NCBI RefSeq assembly: GCF_040689395.1
Contig: NZ_JBFAZX010000021.1
Coordinates: 68,623 to 132,622, forward strand
Origin: Dactylosporangium sp040689395
Lineage (GTDB): Bacteria > Actinomycetota > Actinomycetes > Mycobacteriales > Micromonosporaceae
Reading direction: 5' to 3'
Length of the DNA stretch: 64,000 nucleotides
Positions 15,917 to 25,943 of this stretch are shown here, piece by piece. The translations under genes and the position numbers were made by a program. Position 1 is the first letter of the stretch. Each line of letters starts with the position of its first letter. A model generated the notes under the pieces. It was given only the letters and a program-made list of their open reading frames with translations, did not search any database and was not told where the DNA came from.

Positions 15917-15928
15917 GAAAGCGCTCTC
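15917..15928. promoter_or_regulatory. LacI-family-type operator, site 1
   Basis: GAAAGCGCTCTC is an imperfect copy (10 of 12 palindromic positions) of the site 42 bp downstream. The AGCGCT core is the usual centre of actinobacterial LacI-family operators such as those of CebR-type regulators. Confidence 0.6.
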
Positions 15929-15958
15929 AAGACAAACCAGCAGCTCAAGGCGGTGTTT

Positions 15959-15970
15959 GAGAGCGCTCTC
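15959..15970. promoter_or_regulatory. LacI-family-type operator, site 2
   Basis: GAGAGCGCTCTC is a perfect 12-bp palindrome ending 12 nt before the TTGACA hexamer, well placed for repression of the GH81 gene by a sugar-responsive LacI regulator. No such regulator is encoded in the window. Confidence 0.7.
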
Positions 15971-16060
15971 TCAAATCTGGCATTGACAATGCTCACCGCT
16001 GTTGCGCATGATTCGCAAGGACCCCGTAAGACCCGCCACTCTCATCACGGAGTCCAATCC

Positions 16061-19009
16061 ATGCGTCTTGTCAGAGGCCGGCCCGTCACAGCCGGCGCGA
16101 TCGCCGTCGCGGTGGTCGCCACCGTCCTGACCTTCCTGACCCTTCCCAACGCCGAGGCCGCCACCCTCGGCTCCGGCAGCTACGCCACCGCCCGGCCGGC
16201 CGGCACCACCGGGCCGACGGGCTGCGGCAACCTCGCCACCAACCCGCGCCAGTACGTCACCGCCAACGCGCCCGCCGGCCCCGTGCCGACCAACGACTGG
16301 TGGTCGTCGCTGCTGTTCAAGCGCACCGACTGCGCGTACTCCGTGCCGCTGCACGCGCACCCGATGGCGTTCCAGCCCGCCGCCAACGGGCTCGGCGTCT
16401 CGTACACCACCACCGCCGCGATCTCCGGCACCGCCACCGGCCCCGGCGAGTACCACTTCCCGTACACCACCGAATTCACCCTCGGTGTGACCGGGCTGAA
16501 CGCCCCGAACACGCTCGTCGACGGCTGGACCGACTGGACCGTCACCCCGTCCTGGTCCGACGGCGCCCGTACGCTCAAGGCCACGATCGGCCACGGCCTG
16601 CCGTTCGTGTACGCGCGCACGACCGGCGGCAACGCCCAGCTCACCTTCGCCGGCGCGCCCAGCGTCTGGTCCAACAGCGGCAACCAGGTCGGCTTCACCG
16701 TGCGCGGCCACGACTACGTGGCCTACGCCCCGGGCGGCGCCACGTGGAACGTCAACGGCACCGCGATCACCTCGACGCTCGCCGGGCGCGACTACTACTC
16801 CGTCGCGCTGCTGCCGACCACCCCGTCGACCCCGGCCGCCGAGCGGACCGCCCTGGCGAACACCTACGGGCAGTACGCGCACAACCACGTCACCGGGACC
16901 CGCGTCTCGTGGAGCTACAACCAGTCGGCGAGCGCGGTGAACGCGACCTACACGTTCACCACGACGGCCCGTGAGGGCAACGGCTCCGGCACCGTCATCG
17001 CGCTGTACCCGCACCAGTGGAAGAACCTCAGCGGCGCCACGCCGATCGCGCAGAGCTACGTCTCCCCGCGCGGGACGATGAAGATCCTCACCGGTGCCGG
17101 CGCGTTCACCACGGCCACGAAGTTCCAAGGTGTCCTGCCGGAGATCCCCGCCGTCGCCGACTCCTCCGGCGCGGATCTGAGCACCGTCGGCGGCTACCTC
17201 GACCAGGTCGCCACCGGCGATCCCCTGGCGGCCTTCGGCAACGACACCTACTGGACCGGCAAGGGCCTGGGCCGCGCCGCCCGCGCCGCCGAACTCGCCG
17301 ACCAGCTCGGCCGCACCGCCCAGCGCGACGCGCTGCTGGGCGCGATCCGCACCCGGCTCACCGACTGGTTCACCGCCAGCCCTGGCAAGACGGGCCGGCT
17401 GTTCGCGTACGACCAGAACTGGGGCACGCTCATCGGCTACCCGGCCTCGTACGGTTCCGACGCCGAGCTCAACGACCACCACTTCCACTACGGCTACTAC
17501 ATCGCCGCCGCCGCGACCCTGGCGAAGTTCGACCCGGCATGGGCCGCGACGGCCGCCTACGGTGGCATGGTCAACCTGCTGATCCGCGACGCCAACAGCC
17601 CGGACCGGGGCGACCCGCTGTTCCCGTTCCTGCGGGACTTCGACATCTACGCCGGGCACGACTGGGCGTCCGGTCACGGCTCGTTCGCCGCCGGCAACAA
17701 CCAGGAGTCGTCGTCGGAGGGCATGAACTTCGCCAACGCCCTGATCCAGTGGGGCATCGCCACCGGCAACACCGCCGTCCGCGACGCCGGCCTGTACATC
17801 TACAGCACCCAGGCGCAGGCGATCCAGGAGTACTGGCTGGACTCGTCGGACCAGAACTTCCCGTCGGCGTTCGGGCACAACACCGTCGGCATGGTCTGGG
17901 GCGACGGCGGCGCCTACGCCACCTGGTTCAGCGGCGAGCCCGAGATGATCCAGGGCATCAACATGCTGCCGGTCACCGGCGGCTCGTTCTACCTCGGGTA
18001 CAAGCCGTCCTACGTGACCGTCAACTGGAACGAGATGGTGACGAACAACGGCGGGCCGCCCACGGTCTGGCAGGACGTACTGTGGTCGTTCCTCGCGCTC
18101 GGCAACGGTGACCAGGCTCTGGCGAACCTGCGGGCCAACCCGGGGTACACCCCGGAGGAGGGGGAAAGCCGCGCGCACACCTTCCACTGGATCCGCAACC
18201 TCGCCGCGCTGGGCCAGGTCGACACCACCGTCACCGCGAACACGCCGCTCTACGCGGTGTTCACGAAGAACGGCGCCCGCACGTACGCGGCGACCAACCT
18301 GAGCGGCGCGCCGGTCACCGTCACCTTCTCCGACGGCCGCACGCTCACCGTGGCCGCCGGGAAGACCGCGACGACCGGGGCGTACACCTGGGTCGGTGGC
18401 AACGGCACGAGCACCCCGCCGTCGTCTCAGCCGCCGTCCTCGCCGCCGCCGTCGTCTCAGCCGCCGTCGTCCCAGCCGCCGTCGTCGCCGCCGCCGTCGA
18501 GCCAGCCGCCGGTCGGCTCGAACCTCTTCTACCTGCGCGGCGGGCCGGCGCTGTCCACCTCGGCCGGCGCCGGGGCCACCACCCAGACGGTCACCGCCGC
18601 GAACGGCAACTGGGACGGCACCCCGCAAAACCCCGTCACCTACCGGACCTGCGGTATCACCGGCGCCCTGAACGGCGGCCAGACGCAGTTCACGCTCCAC
18701 GTCGACGCCGGAACCGCGGTCGGACAGGGCATCCAGGCCCGCGTGTCGTACGACTTCACCGGCGGCGGCACGTACGGCCGGGTCGAGACCTACCGGTACT
18801 TCGCCACCGACCCGGTCGCCGGCACCGAGCAGTACACCCAGGCGGCCCAGCTCGCCTCGTCGACCGGCACCCTGTCGGCGATGAACCGCGGCTGCGTCCG
18901 GCTCGAAGTGTGGAACGCCATCGGCAACGCCCCGACCACGGTCCGGGTCGACGCCACGGCGGCGGACGGCCGCCAGTCCACGCTCACCATCCCGTACACC
19001 GTCAACTAA
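16061..19009 (+). CDS. Secreted GH81 endo-beta-1,3-glucanase with C-terminal carbohydrate-binding module
   Basis: 982 residues from the ATG at 16061, with a signal peptide (cleavage near AEAA). Residues about 45-760 are a GH81 catalytic domain: NDWWSSLLF near the start, NDHHFHYGYYIAAAATLAKF, and AGHDWASGHGSFAAGNNQES with the likely catalytic Glu at 549 and 553 (ESSSE). A Ser/Pro linker of PPSSQ/PPSSP repeats (18412-18510) leads to a C-terminal beta-sandwich of about 155 residues that resembles glucan-binding CBM56, a less certain call. The enzyme should cut beta-1,3-glucan such as fungal wall glucan, curdlan or laminarin. Two LacI-type operators upstream imply induction by glucan fragments. 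A GH1 enzyme 1.5 kb downstream could finish the degradation. Confidence 0.9.
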   Translation: MRLVRGRPVTAGAIAVAVVATVLTFLTLPNAEAATLGSGSYATARPAGTTGPTGCGNLATNPRQYVTANAPAGPVPTNDWWSSLLFKRTDCAYSVPLHAHPMAFQPAANGLGVSYTTTAAISGTATGPGEYHFPYTTEFTLGVTGLNAPNTLVDGWTDWTVTPSWSDGARTLKATIGHGLPFVYARTTGGNAQLTFAGAPSVWSNSGNQVGFTVRGHDYVAYAPGGATWNVNGTAITSTLAGRDYYSVALLPTTPSTPAAERTALANTYGQYAHNHVTGTRVSWSYNQSASAVNATYTFTTTAREGNGSGTVIALYPHQWKNLSGATPIAQSYVSPRGTMKILTGAGAFTTATKFQGVLPEIPAVADSSGADLSTVGGYLDQVATGDPLAAFGNDTYWTGKGLGRAARAAELADQLGRTAQRDALLGAIRTRLTDWFTASPGKTGRLFAYDQNWGTLIGYPASYGSDAELNDHHFHYGYYIAAAATLAKFDPAWAATAAYGGMVNLLIRDANSPDRGDPLFPFLRDFDIYAGHDWASGHGSFAAGNNQESSSEGMNFANALIQWGIATGNTAVRDAGLYIYSTQAQAIQEYWLDSSDQNFPSAFGHNTVGMVWGDGGAYATWFSGEPEMIQGINMLPVTGGSFYLGYKPSYVTVNWNEMVTNNGGPPTVWQDVLWSFLALGNGDQALANLRANPGYTPEEGESRAHTFHWIRNLAALGQVDTTVTANTPLYAVFTKNGARTYAATNLSGAPVTVTFSDGRTLTVAAGKTATTGAYTWVGGNGTSTPPSSQPPSSPPPSSQPPSSQPPSSPPPSSQPPVGSNLFYLRGGPALSTSAGAGATTQTVTAANGNWDGTPQNPVTYRTCGITGALNGGQTQFTLHVDAGTAVGQGIQARVSYDFTGGGTYGRVETYRYFATDPVAGTEQYTQAAQLASSTGTLSAMNRGCVRLEVWNAIGNAPTTVRVDATAADGRQSTLTIPYTVN

Positions 19010-19021
19010 CAATCCGTGCCT

Positions 19022-19049
19022 GGCGGGGCCGCGCGAACGCGGCTCCGCC
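19022..19049 (+). terminator. Hairpin terminator after the GH81 gene
   Basis: GGCGGGGCCGCG pairs with CGCGGCTCCGCC (one G-T pair) around a CGAA loop, 13 nt after the stop. Confidence 0.7.
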
Positions 19050-19135
19050 CGGCGCGTGACGAACGCACCCGGGACGCGGTCAACGGACCACGCGGCAGAC
19101 CAGCGGCGGCCGGGAACGCGCCGGCGGCCCGCGGC

Positions 19136-19660
19136 TCAGACGGACAGCAGCCGGTCGAGCAGCTGGTGGTATCGCAGCACCGTGTCCCGCATGCCCTCGG
19201 TGCTGTCCGACGATCGCGCGCCGACGCGTTCGAGCTGGTCCTCGCGGTCGTGGACGCTGTCGGCCAGGGCCCGCACGGCATCGTCCACCAGTTGCCGCGC
19301 CCCGGTGACGCTGCCTGGCGGGTCCTCGACGAAGTGCGTCTGCAGCTGGCGCCAGCGCTGCCGGAACTCGTCGGCCTTGGCCGGGTCCCAGATCCTCGGC
19401 TCGGGCCCCGGGGCCGGCTCCGGCCGCGCGCCGCCGGCGGTGGCCTGCGTGCGCGGTGGCGGTGGCTGCGCCACGGTTGGCGGCGGCGCACCCTGGGGCG
19501 GCGTGGGCGGGCGGGGTGGCGCCGGCATCGGCGGCGGTGGGGGCGTCTGGGACGGCGGCGCGGCCTGCGGCGGCGTCGGCGGCCGCGGTGCCGGGCCGGG
19601 TTGGCCGGGTTGGCCGAGATGGCTGGGTCCGGCCGGATCGGTCGAGTGGTCGTCACGCAT
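19136..19660 (-). CDS. Proline-rich protein with C-terminal helical domain
   Basis: 174 residues from the ATG at 19660 (AAAGGCGGG upstream). The first 95 residues are a disordered Pro/Ala/Gln-rich stretch. The last 80 form helices: DEFRQRWRQLQTHFVEDPPG, SVTGARQLVDDAVRALADSV, RYHQLLDRLLSV. The QTHFVEDP segment and the following helices match the C-terminal part of the next minus-strand protein (AHFVEEP), so the two share a domain. No signal peptide or membrane helix. Function unknown. Confidence 0.65.
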   Translation of the reverse strand: MRDDHSTDPAGPSHLGQPGQPGPAPRPPTPPQAAPPSQTPPPPPMPAPPRPPTPPQGAPPPTVAQPPPPRTQATAGGARPEPAPGPEPRIWDPAKADEFRQRWRQLQTHFVEDPPGSVTGARQLVDDAVRALADSVHDREDQLERVGARSSDSTEGMRDTVLRYHQLLDRLLSV

Positions 19661-19746
19661 CGCGATCCCGCCTTTCGTGCTCCTGCATTCTTTGTTTCTG
19701 CTGCTTTGTTTCTGCGCGGTTCCGCGCGGTGTCACTGCGCGGCGAA

Positions 19747-20316
19747 TCAGCCGTGCCCGGTCGCCGGCCGGCCGCCCGGGGACTCGCCGAGCAGTTCCGC
19801 GAACAGCACGCGGTAGTGCATCAGCGCCTGGCGGAGCTGCTCCGTCGACGCCTGCCCGCGCTCATTCACCTTGTTGATCTCGTGTGCGTCGCGGTAGTGG
19901 TCGAGCGTCTCCGCGTGCTCCACGCTGAGGTCCTGGACGCGGGTGTCGAAGTCCTGGACGGGGTACCCGCGCTCGGCCATCACCTTCGTCACCAGCGCGT
20001 CGGCCTCACGGGTCGCGGCCTCCGGCTCCTCGACGAAGTGCGCCTGCGTGCGCGCCCACTGCTCGGCGTACTGCTGGCGCTCCCACGGGGCGAGTTCCTT
20101 GAGTTCCAGGGCGGCGTGGCGGCGCTCGCGCTCCTGCAGGTCACGTTCGGCCGCGCGCCGGCTGGGCTGCTCGGCGACCGCCCGGTCGTACTCGGGTCCG
20201 AAGCGGCGCCGCAGTGCCTTGGTGCGACGGTGCCGGCCGAGCGCCATCGTCGCGAGACCGGCGATCACCAGGACGAGCACGATGATGGCGATGGTGAGGG
20301 CCACGGTCGAGGACAT
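19747..20316 (-). CDS. Single-pass membrane protein with helical cytosolic domain
   Basis: 189 residues from the ATG at 20316 (GAAGGGA upstream). A single N-terminal transmembrane helix (VALTIAIIVLVLVIAGLATM) is followed by a charged helical region (KALRRRFGPEYDRAVAEQPS; a pattern of similar secreted or membrane proteins of actinomycetes) and the domain shared with the downstream protein: RTQAHFVEEPEAATREADAL, VTKVMAERGYPV. The pair lies 86 nt apart and is probably an operon. Function unknown. Confidence 0.72.
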   Translation of the reverse strand: MSSTVALTIAIIVLVLVIAGLATMALGRHRRTKALRRRFGPEYDRAVAEQPSRRAAERDLQERERRHAALELKELAPWERQQYAEQWARTQAHFVEEPEAATREADALVTKVMAERGYPVQDFDTRVQDLSVEHAETLDHYRDAHEINKVNERGQASTEQLRQALMHYRVLFAELLGESPGGRPATGHG

Positions 20317-20580
20317 CGCAAATCCCTTCGGGTTGGCCAGGAAAGACGCTAGCGCGCACCGGAGGCGGCCGGCCTCACCCCGGGCGGGGCCTACAACCGA
20401 CCGGATCACGCGCGTCCGGGCGGTGCGCAACCCCGGGAAGCCGCGGCGCTGGACTCGGGCCGGCTGGCTGCCGGGTTCCTGACCGGCAGGCCGCAGCCAG
20501 CGGGACGGCCGGCGATGCACTGTTCATCACCATTCGAGGCGATTTTTGTGGGTAAGCCGAGGTCGCGCTACTTTCGCCGC

Positions 20581-22017
<1,437 letters not shown>

Positions 22018-22059
22018 CGTAGGTCAGCGTCAACCCCGGCGGCATGCTGAGATGCTGGG

Positions 22060-22995
22060 GTGACCGAAGAGACCGTACCCCGCCAGCGCACGCCCTCGTC
22101 CGACGTGTTCGCGTCAAGAATGTCGCGGGTGGCGCGATGGTGCGCCGGCGTCTCGCAGTCACGGGCGTTCGAGGTGGCGATCGTCATCGCCATCGGCGCG
22201 AACGCGCTCGTGCTGGGCATCGAGACCTACCCGGACCTCGGCACGGCCGACGTGCTGCTGGGCTCGCTGGAGTGGTGCTTCCGGCTCATCTTCTTCGCCG
22301 AGATCGCGATCCGGATCCTGGCCTTCGGGCGCCGGCCCCAGGACTTCTTCAAACAGGGCTGGAACGTCTTCGACTTCATCGTCATCGCCGCCGTGTTCAT
22401 CCCCGGCCTGCACGGCGACCCCGCGGCCCTGCGGGTGATCCGCATCGCCCGGGTGGTGCGGCTGGTGCGCTTCTCCCCCGGGCTGCGCACCATCGTGGCC
22501 GCCCTGCTGCGCAGCCTGCCCGGGGTCGGCGGCTTCCTCGCGCTGGCCCTGGTGACCTTCTACGTGTACGGGATGGCCGGCTGGCTGATCTTCGGCAAGA
22601 CCTACCCGGCGGAGTACGGCACCATCGGCCGGGCCGTGCTGACCCTCTTCGTGCTGCTCTCGCTCGAGACGCTGCCGGAGCTGATCGAGCAGGGCATGGC
22701 GATGTCGCCCTGGACGCTGGTGTACTACGTCAGCTACGTGCTCATCACCGTGAACCTGCTGGTGAACATCCTGATCGCGGTCATCGTCAACTCGATGGAG
22801 GAGGCCCGCCGGCTGGAGATGACCGAGGGGCTGGCCGCCGACTTCGACGAGGACGGCGACGGCGTGCCCGACGAGATCGACCGGATCGTGATCAGCCGGC
22901 GCCTGGACGATCTGCGGACGCTGCTGGTCGAGCTGGAACGGGACCTGCGTATCGACCGCGACGAGGGCCGCCCGAGAGCGGCCCCCGATCGCTGA
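22060..22995 (+). CDS. Single-domain voltage-gated cation channel with C-terminal calcium-binding-like loop
   Basis: 311 residues from a GTG, 42 nt after the GH1 gene. Six transmembrane helices are visible. S4 carries five Arg at three-residue intervals (125, 128, 131, 134, 137: RVIRIARVVRLVR), the voltage-sensor signature. The pore loop reads LLSLETLPE where sodium-selective bacterial channels have TLESWAS, so selectivity is uncertain. After S6 (NLLVNILIAVIVNSMEEA) comes an Asp-rich loop DFDEDGDGVPDEID (261-274), like a thrombospondin type 3 or EF-hand calcium loop. Such proteins assemble as tetramers. Role unknown. Confidence 0.87.
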   Translation: MTEETVPRQRTPSSDVFASRMSRVARWCAGVSQSRAFEVAIVIAIGANALVLGIETYPDLGTADVLLGSLEWCFRLIFFAEIAIRILAFGRRPQDFFKQGWNVFDFIVIAAVFIPGLHGDPAALRVIRIARVVRLVRFSPGLRTIVAALLRSLPGVGGFLALALVTFYVYGMAGWLIFGKTYPAEYGTIGRAVLTLFVLLSLETLPELIEQGMAMSPWTLVYYVSYVLITVNLLVNILIAVIVNSMEEARRLEMTEGLAADFDEDGDGVPDEIDRIVISRRLDDLRTLLVELERDLRIDRDEGRPRAAPDR

Positions 22996-23021
22996 GCGGG
23001 ATGCCGGGGTCGTACCGCGGT

Positions 23022-24071
23022 TCAGCCCTGCCGCAGCGCGGGCAGCGGGATCGGGATCTGATGCGCGGTGGCACCGGCGCCGACGCCGCCCTCGCAGCTG
23101 TTGGGCGGCGCGGTGCTGACGCCCCTGGTCGAGGGCAGTTCCGCAGCCCAGAACATGAACCCGAGCATGCCGGTCGACTGCACGAACGCGCCGGTCGAGC
23201 GCTGCACCGAGTTGGCGAAGTCGGTGCACTCGGGCCGGACCTTGCTGCCCTCGGCGATGTACAGGCTGCCGGTGAACTTCGCGGGTGCCAGCGGCGGGAT
23301 CGGCGGCGCGAACTGCGGCTTGCCGTCGATGTGCTCCTGCCAGCTCGTGGTCACGGCGCTGGCCGAGGGCTGCTTGGACGGCACCATCGCGTTGGCGTAG
23401 TCGAGCACGGGCACGTCCGTGCGCAACCAGTCGGCCGTCGCCTTGCGGTCGATGTCGATCAGCCAGCGGGCACCCGCGGCGACGTCGATGGTGAGCCGGG
23501 CGGCCGGGTTGGCGCCGGTCGCGTCGTAGGGCAGGGCCGCGCGGTAGGTGTCGATGAACGTCTGCAGGCCGGCGAGCTTCGGCGACGAGTTCTGCTCGTA
23601 GTCGATCTCGATGCCGACGCCGAGGCGCTGCGCTACCGCGACGGCGTTGCGCGCCAGCTGCGCCGGGTTCTCGGCCAAGGCGCTGTCCCAGGCACTGGTG
23701 TACGTGATCCCCCCGATCGACAACATGACCCGTACACCACGGCTGGTGAAGTAGTTGACGATGTCCGGCGTGATGCCCTTCGGCACGCCGGCGCTGGTGG
23801 TGGCGTCGTCGGTGAGATGCAGCAGCTTCGCCGGCTGCAGGAAGCTCAGCACGACCACGTTGACGGAGGGCCGGCCGTCGCCGCGGTCGATGAGCCAGTG
23901 GTTGCGGCTGTCGAACTCGCTGACGGTGCGGACCGTGCCCCAGATACAGGCGTCGTTGCCGCAGTGCCAGGCGCCGTACACCTGGATGGGACCGCCCGCG
24001 GCGGAGGCGGGTGCGGCCGGCGCCACGATGAACGCCGCGAACAACAGGACAACTGCCAAGACTCGACGCAT
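23022..24071 (-). CDS. Secreted GH18-family protein (chitinase-like)
   Basis: 349 residues from the ATG at 24071, with a signal peptide (cleavage near ASAAG). The TIM-barrel marks of GH18 are present: VMLSIGG (116-121) and the catalytic strand LGVGIEIDYE, ending in Asp157-Tyr-Glu159. The usual DxxDxDxE motif is altered: first Asp is Val152 and second is Glu155, but the acid Glu159 and its supporting Asp157 remain, so activity is plausible. It probably acts on chitin or a related GlcNAc polymer; a binding-only role cannot be excluded. Two Cys near 38-42 suggest a disulphide. It is convergent with the channel gene. Confidence 0.8.
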   Translation of the reverse strand: MRRVLAVVLLFAAFIVAPAAPASAAGGPIQVYGAWHCGNDACIWGTVRTVSEFDSRNHWLIDRGDGRPSVNVVVLSFLQPAKLLHLTDDATTSAGVPKGITPDIVNYFTSRGVRVMLSIGGITYTSAWDSALAENPAQLARNAVAVAQRLGVGIEIDYEQNSSPKLAGLQTFIDTYRAALPYDATGANPAARLTIDVAAGARWLIDIDRKATADWLRTDVPVLDYANAMVPSKQPSASAVTTSWQEHIDGKPQFAPPIPPLAPAKFTGSLYIAEGSKVRPECTDFANSVQRSTGAFVQSTGMLGFMFWAAELPSTRGVSTAPPNSCEGGVGAGATAHQIPIPLPALRQG

Positions 24072-24093
24072 AGGGTGCTCCCTCGACCACGAG

Positions 24094-24119
24094 CCGTTAA
24101 TTGGACGGGACATTAACGG
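24094..24119. promoter_or_regulatory. 8-bp inverted repeat upstream of the GH18 gene (candidate operator)
   Basis: CCGTTAAT and ATTAACGG are separated by 10 nt, 23-48 bp upstream of the GH18 start. It is AT-rich relative to its surroundings, perfectly symmetrical and well placed for a repressor, but it does not match the direct repeats known from Streptomyces chitinase promoters. Confidence 0.55.
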
Positions 24120-24223
24120 TTGGATCGACGGCTGTCACCGCACTGTGAAAACCACCCCAAACCCGTAATGCGCGCGCGACGCGCATCGCTTCTTATGGAT
24201 GGATGGCCGTCCCGTATCGGGCG

Positions 24224-24361
24224 TCAGGCGCGCCGCCGCCCGGCGCCGGCGGCGACCCATAGGGCCCGGTCGGTCATCCGGGCGAGGGCGTCGCTCATGG
24301 CGACACCCACCGCCGCGACGCCCAATCCGAGCAGGAACGCCCGCAGATTCCCCTCACGCAT
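24224..24361 (-). CDS. Small single-helix membrane protein
   Basis: 45 residues from the ATG at 24361, with GGAGG 9-13 nt upstream. One hydrophobic helix (AFLLGLGVAAVGVAMSDALA) is followed by a basic tail. A protein of the same layout is encoded at 54960-55148. Codon use is normal for the genome. Function unknown. Confidence 0.5.
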   Translation of the reverse strand: MREGNLRAFLLGLGVAAVGVAMSDALARMTDRALWVAAGAGRRRA

Positions 24362-24503
24362 CGCCGCTCGCCTCCGACCGGTCCGGGGCCGATCGCCCCG
24401 GCACCGGCTACGACGATGCCACCGGGGCTGCGGCAACGGTCGAGGCCGAGCGCCCGGACCGGCGGGCCGAACGTCCCGGATGGCCGGATGCCCGTGGTGC
24501 ACG

Positions 24504-25943
24504 TCACCGGCGGGCGAGGCGCGCCAGCAGCCGGTGGATGTGGCGTAGCGCGCCGACCAGTGCGGCGCGGCGGCGGGCCAGACCCGGCGTCGTCGTCGGC
24601 GCCGGCACGGTCGCCGCCTCGTCGGCGGTGCGCAGCACGAGGTTGACGAGAAACGGCTCGGCGATGTCGGCTTCGTGGACCCGGCGGTCGATGTCGTGCC
24701 CGGCCTGCGCGTCGGGGGCGGCGAGCAGGAGCGCGGCGAGGTCGAATCCGGCCAGGTAGAGCCCGGCGTCGGCGAAGTCGGTCAGGGCGAGCCGCCGGGA
24801 CGGCAGCTGGACGACGCTGCGCGGGGTGAGGTTGCCGTGGGCGAACGTCCGGTCGGCCCGGCAGCGGTCCAGCAGGTCCCGCAGGCGGCAGGCGTCGCCG
24901 GCGGAGAGGTGGCCGCCCTGCACGTGCCGGGCGATCCAGGCGTCGTAGTCCACGGCCCAGGCGTCGACCTCCTCGGGGGCGGGCCGCCAGGCGGACAGCA
25001 GCGCCGCGGCCTGGATCAGGCGGGCCCAGTGGGCGCGGTCGCTAAGCGGCGGATCGTCCGGACCGCCCTGCAGCGGCTCGCCGACGGCCCGGCTGACGAC
25101 CAGCGTCCGGTCGTCGTGCCAGCGGTGCTCGTCGGCGAGCACCAGCGGCGGGGTACGCCGGAAGGCCTGGGCCACCTCGCGCCGGCGGCGGAACCGGTGC
25201 ACGGCGGTCGGATCATCGGCGGTGCGAATGATCACCGCCACGGACTCGCCGTGCCAGCGCCCGGACAGCACCGCGTCCGCGCCGTCGGTGCGCAGCGGCT
25301 GCCGACGATCCAGCGTGGCGCCCGCCGGGAGCCGCCGCGGCGTCCACAGGTCACTGCGGGTCACCGGCGGCGGGGACGGGCAGCGTGGCGCCGGGCCGGT
25401 GCGGTGTCCCGGCACCGGCTCGGGCGCCGCCGGGCCCGCGCTCAACGCGAGCAGCTTGCGGTCGCAGCGGGCGGCGATGCCCTCGAGCGTGGCGAGTTCC
25501 TGCGCTGTCCATGCCCGCGGCCGCGAGTCGATCGCGGCCAGGGCACCCAGCACGTGGCCGCCGCGGCCGCGGACCGGGACGCCGGCGAACGCGGTGACGC
25601 CGAGGTTGCGGATCGCGTCGCTGGTGTGCAGGACCGGGTCGCGGCGCGCGTCGGTGATCGTCAGCCGGGCCTGGGCGCCCACGACGTACTGGCAGATCGA
25701 GTGGGTCAGCGGCGTCTCGCGCCGGTGCTGGCAGAGCTCGGGCAGGCCGGCCGCGCCGGGCAGGATCTGGCGGGTGCGCTCGACGAGCACGACGAGCACG
25801 ATCGGCACCCCCAGGACTCGGCGCGCGTAGGCCACGATGTGATCGAACCACGGGTGTGGGACGGCGCCGAGCCCGGTCGCGGCCACCGCATGCAGCCGAG
25901 CCACGTCGTGGATCGCGGTAGCGGTGCCCAGCACGTCGATCAC
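24504..25943 (-). CDS. GAF-domain protein fused to aminoglycoside-phosphotransferase-like domain
   Basis: About 479 residues from the GTG at 25943, which has GGAG 5 nt upstream; the frame is open to 26054. Residues about 25-165 are a GAF sensor domain (WFDHIVAYARRVLGVPIVLV; THSICQYVVGAQARLTITDA). The C-terminal 280 residues resemble an APH-type kinase fold, with a DRTFAHGNLTPRSVV loop and LALTDFADAGLYLAGFDLAA. In active APH enzymes the loop is HGDxxxxN; here Asp is Asn and Asn is Ser, so catalysis is doubtful. Probably a signalling or ligand-binding protein rather than a resistance enzyme. It is divergent from the LAL regulator. Confidence 0.7.
   Translation of the reverse strand: MIDVLGTATAIHDVARLHAVAATGLGAVPHPWFDHIVAYARRVLGVPIVLVVLVERTRQILPGAAGLPELCQHRRETPLTHSICQYVVGAQARLTITDARRDPVLHTSDAIRNLGVTAFAGVPVRGRGGHVLGALAAIDSRPRAWTAQELATLEGIAARCDRKLLALSAGPAAPEPVPGHRTGPAPRCPSPPPVTRSDLWTPRRLPAGATLDRRQPLRTDGADAVLSGRWHGESVAVIIRTADDPTAVHRFRRRREVAQAFRRTPPLVLADEHRWHDDRTLVVSRAVGEPLQGGPDDPPLSDRAHWARLIQAAALLSAWRPAPEEVDAWAVDYDAWIARHVQGGHLSAGDACRLRDLLDRCRADRTFAHGNLTPRSVVQLPSRRLALTDFADAGLYLAGFDLAALLLAAPDAQAGHDIDRRVHEADIAEPFLVNLVLRTADEAATVPAPTTTPGLARRRAALVGALRHIHRLLARLARR

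Larger units (their letters stand above)
15755..16060 (+). promoter_or_regulatory. Promoter region of the GH81 glucanase gene
   Basis: This 306-bp gap carries two LacI-type palindromes (listed separately) and, right after the second, TTGACA at 15983-15988 as a likely -35 element. A weak -10 (CATGAT) lies about 18 nt further on. The left half is the upstream region of the zinc-ribbon gene; nothing else is recognised there. Confidence 0.55.

Noticed and set aside
18412..18510. CRISPR-like or satellite repeat
   Set aside because: The repeats are in frame and encode the PPSSQ/PPSSP linker of the GH81 protein; no spacers.
15971..19012. A 1013-codon open frame on the minus strand opposite the GH81 gene
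   Set aside because: It is the mirror of strongly biased GC-rich codons; the translation is Arg/Gly/Val-rich without domains, while the + strand encodes a complete GH81 enzyme.
22159..24090. A 643-codon minus-strand frame across the channel and GH18 genes
   Set aside because: The composition is low-complexity and it overlaps two genes with clear family motifs in other frames.
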